Shown: positions 46,801-56,596 of the stretch, one piece after another
Numbering within the stretch: position 1 is the stretch's first letter
Layout: each line of letters opens with the position of its first letter
Assembly (NCBI RefSeq): GCF_002776525.5
Contig: NC_045449.1
Span: 4,693,649 to 4,757,648 of the forward strand
DNA: 64,000 bases
Source: Piliocolobus tephrosceles
Taxonomy: Eukaryota > Chordata > Mammalia > Primates > Cercopithecidae
Direction of reading: 5' to 3'
Translations under genes and position numbers: made by a program
Notes under the pieces: generated by a model
Databases searched by the model: none
Told to the model about the DNA's origin: nothing
What the model saw: the letters and a program-made list of their open reading frames with translations, nothing else

Positions 46801-49800
46801 AGCGGAGATCGTGCCACTGCACTCCAGCCTGGGGGATAGAGCAAGACTCCGCCTCAGAATAAAAATAAAATAAAATGCCTTAAATCAATGGCATTTCTGT
46901 TGAAACAGTTACATGATTTCAAATTTCATGATTAGCTGGACTTAACCAAAAATGTGTCTAAATAATAGGCAATAGACCAGACGCGGTGGCTCACGTCTGT
47001 TATCCCATCACTTTTGGAGACTGAGGCGGGTGAATCACCTGAGGTCAGGAGTTTTTGAGACCAGTCTGGCCAACATGGTGAAACCCCATCTCTACTAATA
47101 ATACAAAAATCAGCCGGATGTGGTGGCGGGTGCCTGTAATCCCAGCTACTTGGGAGGCTGAGACAGGAGATTCACTTGAACCCGGGAGGCGGAGGTGAGC
47201 AGAGATCAAACTACTGCACTCCAGCCTGGGTGACAGAGCGAGACTCCATCTCCAACACTACTACTACTACTAACCCGCAGCATCCACACTGTCCACCTGC
47301 TACCCCCAAAGCAGGCCCTCTCATTGTTGAACAAAAAATAATTTGCAAGAAAACCTGCTACAGAAGAGCCTTGTGCAGTTTTGAAAATATACGCCGGGCG
47401 CGATGGCTCACTCCTATAATCCCAGCACTTTGGGAGGCCGAGGCGGGTGGATCATGAGGTCAGGAGTTCAAGACCAGCCTGTCTAATATGGTGAAACCCC
47501 ATCTCTACTAAAAATAGAATAAATTAGCCGGGTGTGGGTGGCGCAGACGCCTGTAGTCCCAGCTATTTGGGAGGCTGAGGCAGGAGAATCACTTGAACCC
47601 TGGAGGTGGAGGTTGCAGTGAGCCGAGATTGCGCCACTGCACTCCAGCCTGGGGAACAGAGCAAGACGCCGTCTCAAAAAATTATTAAATAAATAAATAA
47701 ATAAAATATAGCGTTCAGATAGCATAGTAACAAAGTCCTATCTAACGGCGTTACTGGAGAAGGCGTGCCAGCAACTTCATTGCAGGAATAGGCACAAGTT
47801 CCCTCAAGTGTAAGGGCCCCTTNNNNNNNNNNNNNNNNNNNNNNNNNNNNNNNNNNNNNNNNNNNNNNNNNNNNNNNNNNNNNNNNNNNNNNNNNNNNNN
47901 NNNNNNNNNNNNNNNNNNNNNNNNNNNNNNNNNNNNNNNNNNNNNNNNNNNNNNNNNNNNNNNNNNNNNNNNNNNNNNNNNNNNNNNNNNNNNNNNNNNN
48001 NNNNNNNNNNNNNNNNNNNNNNNNNNNNNNNNNNNNNNNNNNNNNNNNNNNNNNNNNNNNNNNNNNNNNNNNNNNNNNNNNNNNNNNNNNNNNNNNNNNN
48101 NNNNNNNNNNNNNNNNNNNNNNNNNNNNNNNNNNNNNNNNNNNNNNNNNNNNNNNNNNNNNNNNNNNNNNNNNNNNNNNNNNNNNNNNNNNNNNNNNNNN
48201 NNNNNNNNNNNNNNNNNNNNNNGTCTCGATCTCCTGACCTCGTGATCCGCCCGTCTCGGCCTCCCAAAGTGCTGGGATTACAGGCTTGAGCCACCGCGCC
48301 CGGCCAGGGCTTGTGCTTTTGGTGGTGGTGGTGGTGGTGGTGGTAGACTTTGTGATCGGAAATACCGTGAAAGTCAAGTACCACCTGGGCATCGGGGCTT
48401 GCCAAGGAACGGGCCAGGTCCCTCTTTTCTGTGCTTTCTGTGCACGGGCACCTGGTGCCCTCTTGTGGCCAAAGTCTCTCGCGACGACCCGCTCTGTATG
48501 GACTTCAGGCAAAGGTGGGTTTTAGGCTAGGAGTGCTGGGGAGGCTTGTTTTGAGTTCGGGTTTTGTTTGTTGTTCGGTGGGGTGTGGGTAGTGGAAGGT
48601 GCTGTCTAGCTAAGCACACCCCACAGGCAGCGGTCAGTCTCACAGCCTCTCTCATCACAGCTACTGGCTGTTTCCCTGAGCCCAGCCCTGCGGGCCCTTG
48701 GGTGGGGAAGGGTATAGTTACAGAAACAAGCGGAAGCCTCCGTGGTGAGCAAGGAGAGCTCCCCTCCCTGTCCATGGAGGGGCAGTGCTGCCGCGGTGTC
48801 CGGTATGGTCCTTAAGACCACCTGGCTCTCCCCATAGCAACAGCGGCGGGAGCGGGAGCAGCGGAAGCTGCAGGAGAAGGAGCAGCAGCGGCGGCTGGAG
48901 GACATGCAGGCTCTGCGGCGGGAGGAGGAGCGGCGGCAGGCGGAGCGCGAGCAGGTAGAGCGCCGCACCCACATCCCTGCCCTCCCGCCCGCTCCTGCTG
49001 CCTGCCGCCCCTGCTCCCCGTACCCTTCCCCCTTCTCTCCCCCCCACCCAGATTCCTCCTATCTTTTCTAGCTTCACTCTTTCTCTCTGTTTTCTCCCAC
49101 CCTTCAACCCCAACCCTGGCCCCCTCCCTCCTCCTTCCCTGCCTCATTCCCATCTCTTTACCCCATCCCTGACTCTCCCTGGCCCCGTCCTCATCCCCCC
49201 TCATTCCCTGTGCCCTCTTCTTCCCCATCTGTGCCGCATGGCCCCCCTGGGGCTCACGCCATCCCCTTCCCTACCTCTCTCTTACTCTTCCCCTGCACCC
49301 CCTCATCCTCCTCCTGCGGATCCCTTCCTCCTCCTCCAACTCGCTGCTGCTGCCCTCCTCTGCCTCTTCCTCCTTCCCTGCCCTCTGCCCCCCACCCCAC
49401 ACCCCGCCCCCCAGGAATATATTCGTCACAGGCTAGAGGAGGAGCAGCGACAGCTCGAGATCCTTCAGCAACAGCTGCTCCAGGAACAGGCCCTGCTGCT
49501 GGTAACGGGCCCCTCAGCGTCCTCCGGGAAGATGCTTTTCAGAGCCTCTTTGCTGGAACGGGATGGGAACACTTCAAGGGAAGGGATTCACCCAAGACAT
49601 CAAGGGAATACAGCTCCTCCCCAGGCAGCTGGAGAGAAGAGAGGGCATGCCTGCTCTGACTCCCGGGCCGCACTCTGCTGAGCCCTCTCTCCCTACCCTT
49701 GGGCCCAGGAGTACAAGCGGAAGCAGCTGGAGGAGCAGCGGCAGTCGGAGCGTCTCCAGAGGCAGCTGCAGCAGGAGCATGCCTACCTCAAGTCCCTGCA

Positions 49801-52800
49801 GCAGCAGCAACAGCAGCAGCAGCTTCAGAAACAGCAGCAGCAGCAGCTCCTGCCCGGGGACAGGAAGCCCCTGTACCATTATGGTCGGGGCATGAATCCC
49901 GCTGACAAACCAGCCTGGGCCCGAGAGGTACTCCCTGCCTCCTTTGCCCCCTGAGACTGCAGTCCCACTGCCTGAGGCCTGGAGAGCCACAAGAAGTGGC
50001 TGTTCACAGTAGCAGGCACCGAGCAGGGGAAAGGAGCACACAGCACAGCACAGCACAGGAGTGGTCAGGGCAGGTGGGACCCTCAGTTTTGAGAACAGGG
50101 AGGCAAGAGCTGGCCTGCTTGACATCCCTTCACATCACAGGTAGAAGAGAGAACAAGGATGAACAAGCAGCAGAACTCTCCCTTGGCCAAGAGCAAGCCA
50201 AGCAGCACGGGGCCTGAGCCCTCCATCGCCCAGGCCTCCCCCGGACCTGCAGGACCCCTTTCCCAGACTCCTCCTATGCAGCGGCCGGTGGAGCCCCAGG
50301 AGGGACCGCACAAGGTGAGTCTCTCCCCACTCGTGTCTTAATGCAGACACAGGCAGCTTTGCTCAGAGCGAAGGTGCACACACACACACACACCTGCTCA
50401 GCCCTGAGCCAGGATTACAGAGCACAGGCTATGTGGACACTCACCTGCTTCTTGCTGCCTGTGTCTGTCCTGACTCAGCTGTCCTCAGGCTCAAGGAACC
50501 CCTTGTCCTTCAGTGGAGGAATTCCGGGGCAACTAAAGTCCCTTCCCACCTCAGACCCCGATTTGCAGGTGGGGACCTGCCATGGAGCAGGCAGCCCACC
50601 CTCCCTGGTCTCTCCCTGCAGAGCCTGGTGGCACACCGGGTCCCACTGAAGCCATATGCAGCACCTGTACCCCGATCCCAGTCCCTGCAGGACCAGCCCA
50701 CCCGAAACCTGGCTGCCTTCCCAGCCTCCCATGACCCCGACCCTGCCATCCCTGCACCCACTGCCACGCCCAGTGCCCGAGGAGCTGTCATCCGCCAGAA
50801 TTCAGACCCCACCTCTGAAGGACCTGGCCCCAGCCCGAACCCCCCAGCCTGGGTCCGCCCAGATAACGAGGCCCCCCCCAAGGTAAGGACAGCCTGCGGG
50901 CCCAGGGAAAAGCAAGGAACTAGTCATGAGGAGAAGGAGGGCAGTGAAGGAGCCGCACGGGGAAGAGTACAGGGCGGAAAGCCACAGAAAGCTAGGGCGC
51001 TGCCCAGCAGGGCTCAGCCGTCCAGCTGAGGAGGCAACGTGGAGGTGTGGCATTGATCCCCCTGGGGAGCGTGGGAACGGAGAAACGCCCAGGGTGTTTC
51101 GGGGCCGCTAAGGGGCAGACTTTGCGAATTAGAACTGCAGTTCCAACCATCTCCCAGCTTCATAACCTGGGACGTATTCACTAACTTCCCTGAACCTCAG
51201 TTTTCGCATCCATCAAAGTGAGGAGCTCACCTCTCAGAGGTGAGGCTTAAACGTTTGTCTCTGAAGTGCCCATCGCAGCGGCAGCTCGCAGCACGTGGAC
51301 TTCTCTCCACAGGTACCTCAGAGGACCTCATCTATCGCCACTGCCCTTAACACCAGTGGGGCCGGAGGATCCCGGCCAGCCCAGGCAGTCCGTGCCAGGT
51401 AATGCCTGGGTAGGGCAATGCCTGGGTGAGGTCTGAGGGCAGCCTAGGGAATAGGGGGGCATAGGGACTTTACCAGCCTACCCACCTAGGGGTGGGCAAG
51501 CCCCAGCCCCATCACCTCAGCGCCCCCCCCCCCCCCCCCCCCCGGGGCGCGGGCAACCCCCCCCCCCATCCCCCCCGCCCCCCCCCCCCCGCCCCCTCGG
51601 CACCCCTGTGCTCCCTTCACAGACCTCGCAGCAACTCCGCCTGGCAAATCTATCTGCAAAGGCGGGCAGAGCGGGGCACCCCAAAGCCTCCAGGGCCCCC
51701 TGCTCAGCCCCCTGGCCCGCCCAACGCCTCTAGGTAATGGAGTCGTCCCCCGACTCACTCCCACCTCTCACTTCTGCCACCTGCCTCCCTGGTGATGGCT
51801 CCCTCTGCAGCGCAGCTCAGCACCCCAGAGAGGGGAGCACCCTGCCTCCCTGACCCTGACTCTGCCCTCAACAGTAACCCCGACCTCAGGAGGAGCGACC
51901 CTGGCTGGGAACGCTCGGACAGTGTCCTCCCAGCCTCTCACGGGCACCTCCCCCAGGCTGGCTCACTGGAGCGGAACCGCGTGGGAGGTACGTGAGCCAG
52001 GGCTGGGCAGCCTGCTCTGGGCCTGGAGCCTTATCAGGATGGACCCTGCCTTTGGTGGCTTTGGACTGGGACACCCACAGGGATAGGGAGGACCTGCGTG
52101 GGTATGGAACTTGGGGCTGAGTTCTGGGGCTCAGGGGCAAGGGGTCAGCCCAGGTGTGGGCTTGAGGCCATCCCTTGTCCAGGCATCAGTGACCTTTCTT
52201 CTTCCGCCCTGCCGTGTCCAGCCTCCTCCAAACTGGACAGCTCCCCAGTGCTCTCTCCTGGGAATAAAGCCAAGCCCGACGACCACCGCTCACGGCCAGG
52301 CCGGCCCGCAGTGAGTCGCCTGGTGGCCGGCACCGCCTGCCTCATCCTCGTTTGGGGCTTAGCCCCAGGGAGCTGGGTGTCAGGGGTGGGGTCTCTGCGG
52401 ATCTACTGGGAAGGGCTGTGGGGATGGAGGGACTGGTGCTTCTCATGCTACTAACCTTTTCTAACCTCTCTCCTAACTTCTCTCCTGGCTCTTTCTTCCC
52501 CTGCGGCCCCTCCCAGAGCTATAAGCGAGCAATTGGTGAGGTTAGTGAGATGGGCCTGCTTGTGGGGGCCCCTCCTGTCACCCTGCTGGGGTGTCCCAGC
52601 ACCCTTTGTCTGCCTCCACCCAGGCCCACCTTCTCCCTGCCCCTCACGTGGCTCCTCCCTGCAGGACTTCGTGTTGCTGAAAGAGCGGACGCTGGACGAG
52701 GCCCCTCGGCCTCCCAAGAAGGCCATGGACTACTCATCGTCCAGCGAGGAGGTGGAGAGCAGTGAGGATGACGAGGAGGAAGGCGAAGGCGGGCCATCAG

Positions 52801-55800
52801 AGGGGAGCAGAGACACCCCTGGGGGCCGGTACGGCATCGGGAGTGGGGCCCTCCCACTCCAAAGCACAGGGAGGGAGGGGAAGTGGCAGTGGGGGAGAGG
52901 TAGGGCTTTGGGGCAAGTCTGAAGGAGAACAGCGCCCTTCTCTAGGGCGTGGGGTGAGGGTGCAGGTTCGTGTCTCTCTCCCGCTGCCCTGTGTGTTGTG
53001 GGGTGGCCTCTTCAAGTGCCTGTCTGCTCCTGTGCCAGCCTGCCCTGTGTGCCATGCAGGGAAGCACCTCACGGTGGAACAGGGACTACCCGGTGAGGGT
53101 GGAGCAGGTTGTGTTTTGAATAGAGACAAAAGCCTGGGCTCTGGCTGCCCTCTGCTGCCTTTGGCACTTCTGTGGCCACGGGCAGGACCTGGAGAGGCCC
53201 CACCTTGCTCTCTCACAGCAGCGATGGGGATACAGACAGCGTCAGCACCATGGTGGTCCACGACGTCGAGGAGATCACCGGGACCCAGCCCCCCTACGGG
53301 GGCGGCACCATGGTGGTCCAGCGTGTGAGTGAGCCTCCGCTGCCTCCCCTGTACCTGTGTGTGCCCTCCTCAGCCCCGTGCCGACCCTGCCCTCTGTCCT
53401 GTAGACCCCTGAAGAGGAGCGGAACCTGCTGCATGCTGACAGCAACGGGTATACAAACCTGCCTGACGTGGTCCAGCCCAGCCACTCACCCACCGAGAAC
53501 AGCAAAGGCCAAAGCCCGCCCTCGAAGGATGGGAGCAGTGACGTAAGTGGGCCAGGGGCAGGTCCGCTGGGAGAGAAGAGCCGTGGCGGTGGGCAGGAGG
53601 TGTGGGTGCTGGGTCACAGCGGAGGATGGGGCGGAGCGCTGGGAGCGGCGGTGGGCAGGAGGTGTGGGTGCTGGGTCACGGCAGAGGATGGGGCGGAGCA
53701 CTGGGAGCTGGACAATGGGGGTGCCAGTTGGGGAGCTGGAGCCTGGGGACAGCAGCAGGGGCAGGGCCGCAGCTGGACTTGCACTTCTTTGCCTGACTGC
53801 TGCCCCCCCACCACAGTACCAGTCTCGTGGGCTGGTAAAGGCCCCTGGCAAGAGCTCGTTCACGATGTTTGTGGATCTGGGGATCTACCAGCCTGGAGGC
53901 AGTGGGGACACCATCCCCATCACAGGTGAGGAGGGGAGGCAGACCTGCCGTGAGGCCGGGTCCGGGGCAGCCTGGAGGGAGCACGGCGGTCTTGAGACGC
54001 AGCCTCACAAAGCATAGCCGCAGGACCTCTCTTGGGCCCTAGCACCTGCCCGGGCAGAGACAAGGAAGGGCCTCTGCGACCCCTCCGCAGGAGAGGAAAT
54101 GCTCAGAGTAGCCAGGGGACCTGGGCAAAGACTCAAAGCTAGCAAGTGACAGAAATGGGACTTGAGCCAGGCCTTCTGACTCAAAAGAGGGGTCCAGCAC
54201 TCTATCCCCCTCTCCCATGCACCCCTTCTCCTCCCATCTTTCTCCTTTCTGTGTATTATGAGGCGCCAAGACCTGATAGAGGGGACGGAGGTAGACAGAC
54301 ATGGGGTGAGAAGCTGCAGCCCCTCCTCCCGCCTCCTCCTCCTCTGGCAGCCCTAGTGGGTGGAGAGGGCACTCGGCTCGACCAGCTGCAGTACGACGTG
54401 AGGAAGGGCTCTGTGGTCAACGTGAATCCCACCAACACCCGGGCCCACAGTGAGACCCCTGAGATCCGGAAGTACAAGAAGCGATTCAACTCTGAGATCC
54501 TGTGTGCAGCCCTTTGGGGTAAGCCAGGGCAGGGATAGCTGAGGGGGCTCTGGCATGGCTCCCGTGCTCCTGGTTAGGCGAGGGCCTGGCTGAGCCTCTG
54601 ACCTGCCCAAGGGCTCCTGTTGCAGGGGTCAACCTGCTGGTGGGCACAGAGAACGGGCTGATGTTGCTGGACCGAAGTGGGCAGGGCAAGGTGTACGGAC
54701 TCATTGGGCGGCGACGCTTCCAGCAGATGGATGTGCTGGAGGGGCTCAACCTGCTCATCACCATCTCAGGTACAGGTGCGGCGAGTGGGGGAGGGAGGAG
54801 GGGCTCAGCTCCCTGGCGCTGTCACCGTCTTCTCCCGGGGAGGAGGGCAGCCTTGGTCCAGGCACTGGAAGGTGGAGCCGCTCTTTCTCACCCCTTGTGG
54901 CATGCCGACAGAGGAGGCCGGGGCGGTGGCAGCCGGGCCTCAGATGAGAATGGGGGGTGTGTCTGTCTGTCCGTCCCTCAGGGAAAAGGAACAAACTGCG
55001 GGTGTATTACCTGTCTTGGCTCCGGAACAAGATTCTGCACAACGACCCAGAAGTGGAGAAGAAGCAGGGCTGGACCACCGTCGGGGACATGGAGGGCTGC
55101 GGGCACTACCGTGTCGGTGAGGATGTCCCGGCTGAGTGGCCAGCGCATATTTGTTCATGGAGAGAGAGAAATGGGCCTGGGTCTAATGGCTGAGACAGCT
55201 TGGGAGCCAGGGACTTGGGGCCTGGGTGGGGCAGTGTAGTGACAGACCACGGGGAGGCGCCCGTGGCCCAAGAAGGGAAGCCTCAGCATCCCTCTTCTCT
55301 CTGGCCTCCAGTGAAATACGAGCGGATTAAGTTCCTGGTCATCGCCCTCAAGAGCTCCGTGGAGGTGTATGCCTGGGCCCCCAAACCCTACCACAAATTC
55401 ATGGCCTTCAAGGTAACCCCGGCCTCGGCCCCTAGCACCATCTGGAGTCCCAGCGCCTCTCCCTGTGCCGCTGAGCCCTCCTCTCCTCCGCTCCTCCGCA
55501 GTCCTTTGCCGACCTCCCTCACCGCCCTCTGCTGGTCGACCTGACAGTAGAGGAGGGGCAGCGGCTCAAGGTCATCTATGGCTCCAGTGCTGGCTTCCAT
55601 GCTGTGGATGTCGACTCGGGGAACAGCTATGACATCTACATCCCTGTGCACGTGAGCTTGGCGGGGCTGCTGGAGGAGTGGGTTCGCCCAGTCTGGGCAC
55701 CAGACACGGAGACTCCAGCCCACCTCCTTCTCCCCAGATCCAGAGCCAGATCACGCCCCACGCCATCATTTTCCTCCCCAACACTGACGGCATGGAGATG

Positions 55801-56596
55801 CTGCTGTGCTACGAGGACGAGGGTGTCTACGTCAACACGTACGGGCGGATCATTAAGGACGTGGTGCTGCAGTGGGGAGAGATGCCCACCTCTGTGGGTG
55901 AGTGAGCTGCCGCCCTCCCGGCCACATGCCCCTGAGGTGGCCCCAGGGTGCAGCCTGCTCAGCCCCTCACCTGTTTCCCCCACAGCCTACATCTGCTCCA
56001 ACCAGATAATGGGCTGGGGTGAGAAAGCCATTGAGATCCGCTCTGTGGAGACGGGCCACCTGGACGGGGTCTTCATGCACAAACGAGCCCAGAGGCTCAA
56101 GTTCCTGTGTGAGCGGAACGACAAGGTGGGAGTCTCCTTCCCTCTGAAAGCCCTGCCGTCCCGGCTGCCATGACCCCAGGCCCCGGGCAGAGGTCTGGGG
56201 AGAGGATGGTCGTGGTGTCTCCCTGAAAGCGGGCCCCTCTGGGAGTTCAGAAGCCACTGCCACTGCCCTGCACTCCCTTCAGTTCTGAGGACTTTCCAGC
56301 TGCTGCCCAGGGGGCTGGTAGTGCACCCTCCCCCCTAACGTCCTGGCCTTCCCTCTGGGTGAGGGGCACTGAGAGCCTCCTCCTGCAGTCTCTCTTCCCC
56401 CTCGCCTCTTCTGCCACCCCCCCTTCTTCCCTTCTCCCCGCTTCTTCCCCTCTCCCAGTTAATTGAGACCCCCGACCCAGCCCTTGGTAACTTCTTCTCT
56501 TGCCCCACCCAGGTGTTTTTTGCCTCAGTCCGCTCTGGGGGTAGCAGCCAAGTTTACTTCATGACTCTGAACCGTAACTGCATCATGAACTGGTGA
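37854..56596 (+). CDS. MINK1: Misshapen-like kinase 1 (MAP4K6), exons 2 to last; exon 1 lies upstream of the window
   Basis: Serine/threonine kinase of the Ste20/GCK-IV family (relatives TNIK and MAP4K4), acting in the cytoplasm upstream of JNK/p38 and in cytoskeletal and Rap/Ras-linked signalling (family knowledge). Exons read from splice sites and frame: 37854-37919, 39951-40007, 40099-40224, 43037-43147, 43589-43679, 44161-44291, 44590-44644, 44796-44874, 45126-45301, 45789-45858, 46259-46469, 48838-48954, (49415-49501), 49709-49927, 50141-50314, 50622-50882, 51313-51398, 51623-51733, 51875-51987, 52222-52310, (52517-52540), 52665-52828, 53219-53324, 53405-53542, 53817-53925, 54351-54518, 54626-54769, 54982-55116, 55312-55412, 55502-55651, 55738-55897, 55986-56125, 56513-56596. 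Exons in brackets are in-frame alternatives. All introns are GT-AG and phases match throughout. Without the bracketed exons the window holds 1313 codons plus TGA. The start codon is not in the window, so this CDS is 5' partial by position, not by damage. No frameshift or stop was seen. Confidence 0.97.
38100..39545. other. MINK1: MINK1 intron 2 unique sequence
   Basis: Intron 2 (37920-39950) is mostly single-copy sequence here, with a (TCC)-rich run at 39240-39280 and one antisense Alu at its 3' end (39551-39842). No optional exon with a matching phase was seen. Confidence 0.6.
39551..39842 (-). mobile_element. Alu, about 110 bases before MINK1 exon 3
   Basis: Antisense copy. GAGGGGTACTTT/AAGGGGCACTTTG flank it. 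Confidence 0.93.
41536..41805. mobile_element. Ancient hAT-like DNA transposon relic
   Basis: CAGGGACTGGCAAACTTTTTCTGTGAAGGGCC...TTTAGGCTTTGCGGGTCAT is a common nonautonomous hAT-Charlie-type repeat. An Alu interrupts its end; the exact family name is not certain. Confidence 0.65.
41806..42105 (+). mobile_element. Alu
   Basis: Full length; forms an inverted pair with the antisense Alu across the gap. Confidence 0.94.
42134..42233. other. Assembly gap, 100 N
   Basis: Exactly 100 N, in MINK1 intron 4, between a plus-strand Alu (41806-42105) and a minus-strand Alu (42234-42515). A round length suggests a gap of unknown true size. Confidence 0.98.
42234..42515 (-). mobile_element. Alu, tail lost in gap
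   Basis: Antisense copy starting directly at the end of the N run. Confidence 0.93.
42516..42650. mobile_element. MER5-like DNA transposon relic
   Basis: CAGTAGTTCTTAACCGC...GAGAATCTGATGAAACTA...TTTCAGGGATTCATTGGAC is a hAT-type relic. Confidence 0.6.
42698..42842 (-). mobile_element. Alu with large internal deletion
   Basis: GAGACGGAATCTTGCTC joins directly to ACCATATTGGCCAGG, leaving about half an element. It ends 195 bases before MINK1 exon 5. Confidence 0.9.
46574..46877 (+). mobile_element. Young AluY of monkey type
   Basis: CCGGGCGAGGTGGCGGGCACC and a (AAAAT)n tail. AAAATGCCTTAAAT before and after is the target duplication. Confidence 0.94.
46976..47708 (+). mobile_element. Two plus-strand Alus
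   Basis: 46976-47278 (tail turned into ACTACTACTACTA) and 47391-47708 (tail AAATAAATAAATAAATAAA). Confidence 0.93.
47823..48222. other. Assembly gap, 400 N
   Basis: Exactly 400 N in MINK1 intron 12. The sequence resumes inside a minus-strand Alu (48223-48305), so most of the missing bases are probably the rest of that Alu. Confidence 0.98.
48223..48305 (-). mobile_element. Alu fragment at gap edge
   Basis: The 5'-side 83 bases of an antisense Alu; the rest is in the gap. Confidence 0.93.
48319..48343 (+). repeat. (TGG)n trinucleotide repeat
   Basis: About eight TGG units just after the Alu fragment that follows the 400-N gap, in MINK1 intron 12. Confidence 0.88.
49415..49501 (+). CDS. MINK1: MINK1 alternative exon 14, 29-codon coiled-coil insert
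   Basis: The 87-nt exon begins [16 protein letters not shown] and ends with QALLL. It is bounded by a C-rich tract ending in AG and a GTAACG donor. Its length is a multiple of three and both flanking exons are phase 0, so inclusion or skipping keeps frame. The human 1332-residue form, as I recall it, lacks it. It closely resembles the optional 29-residue exon I recall in the paralogue TNIK. The first two residues (EY) repeat the start of the next exon (EYKRK), which suggests an old exon duplication. The GTAACG donor is weaker than most in this gene, consistent with regulated use. Confidence 0.85.
50377..50393 (+). repeat. (CA)n short repeat
   Basis: About eight CA units in MINK1 intron 16. 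Confidence 0.85.
51150..51260 (+). mobile_element. MIR relic in MINK1 intron 17
   Basis: CTAACTTCCCTGAACCTCAGTTTTCGCATCCATC in plus orientation, about 50 bases before exon 18. Confidence 0.7.
51518..51600. repeat. C homopolymer-rich tract upstream of MINK1 exon 19
   Basis: Runs of 10-24 C, broken by GGGGCGCGGGCAA and AT/G interruptions, end some 20 bases before the acceptor at 51621-51622. The length and composition look unusual even for a pyrimidine tract and may partly be a sequencing or assembly artefact. Confidence 0.85.
52517..52540 (+). CDS. MINK1: MINK1 24-nt microexon encoding SYKRAIGE
   Basis: An eight-codon exon (AGC TAT AAG CGA GCA ATT GGT GAG) lies between a CCTCCCAG acceptor and a GTTAGT donor. 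It sits between phase-0 exons ending RPGRPA (52310) and starting DFVLLKE (52665), so it can be included or skipped without changing frame. The same SYK-type octapeptide follows the PGRPA motif in relatives of this kinase family (from memory), which supports it being real. A TGC lies about 14 nt upstream of the acceptor inside the pyrimidine tract, the kind of signal used by the neuronal microexon factor SRRM4; that link is inference. Confidence 0.82.
53585..53708 (+). repeat. 62-bp tandem duplication in MINK1 intron 25
   Basis: GGCGGTGGGCAGGAGGTGTG begins at 53585 and again at 53647. The two 62-base copies run through GGGTGCTGGGTCAC and GGATGGGGCGGAGC with only about three differences. The duplication lies entirely in the intron 53543-53816. 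Confidence 0.88.
54085..54215 (-). mobile_element. MIR relic in MINK1 intron 26
   Basis: CAAAGCTAGCAAGTGACAGAAATGGGACTTGAGCC is an antisense MIR core. Confidence 0.72.
54351..56596 (+). other. MINK1: MINK1 exons 27 to last: citron homology (CNH) domain and C-terminus
   Basis: Eight exons encode the C-terminal citron homology domain, a beta-propeller-like protein-binding module that in this family binds small GTPases such as Rap2 (family knowledge). Recognisable segments are [19 protein letters not shown] (54487 onward, across the exon 27/28 junction), [16 protein letters not shown] (54708-54755), [17 protein letters not shown] (exon 29), the [10 protein letters not shown] segment, and the final [15 protein letters not shown] followed by CIMNW-stop at 56594-56596. 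Phases are consistent at each junction and no residue loss was seen. Confidence 0.95.

Larger units (their letters stand above)
46470..48837 (+). other. MINK1: MINK1 intron 12
   Basis: Holds three plus-strand Alus (46574-46877, 46976-47278, 47391-47708), the 400-N gap, an antisense Alu fragment (48223-48305), a TGG repeat and single-copy sequence. Confidence 0.8.
45789..49927 (+). other. MINK1: MINK1 exons 11-15: acidic stretch and Gln/Arg/Glu-rich coiled coil
   Basis: Exon 11 encodes an acidic segment ([15 protein letters not shown]). Exons 12-15 encode a strongly charged, glutamine-rich helix with heptad-like spacing, typical of the intermediate region of this kinase family. Glutamine runs are encoded mainly by CAG in exon 12 (about 46351-46380) and exon 15 (about 49798-49850). 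Exon 14 (49415-49501) is an optional 29-codon insert in the helix. The long intron between exons 12 and 13 (46470-48837) carries three full Alus, an Alu fragment and the 400-base gap. It cannot be excluded that the gap hides another optional exon, though the frame joins cleanly without one. Confidence 0.93.
50141..53925 (+). other. MINK1: MINK1 exons 16-26: proline/serine-rich linker
   Basis: These exons encode a low-complexity, probably disordered linker between the coiled coil and the C-terminal domain. It contains proline-rich motifs suited to SH3 binding ([15 protein letters not shown] and [14 protein letters not shown]), many serines in phosphorylation-type contexts ([15 protein letters not shown]), and an acidic [19 protein letters not shown] stretch in the exon at 52665-52828. 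These properties, and roles in binding adaptors such as NCK, are known for this family; the specific partners here are inferred. The 3' part contains an optional microexon (52517-52540) and a tandem AG acceptor (53215-53222). Confidence 0.9.

Noticed and set aside
53547..54017. Overlapping 150-codon frames in MINK1 introns 25-26
   Set aside because: They arise from the GC-rich 62-bp duplication and run through known splice sites; no independent support.
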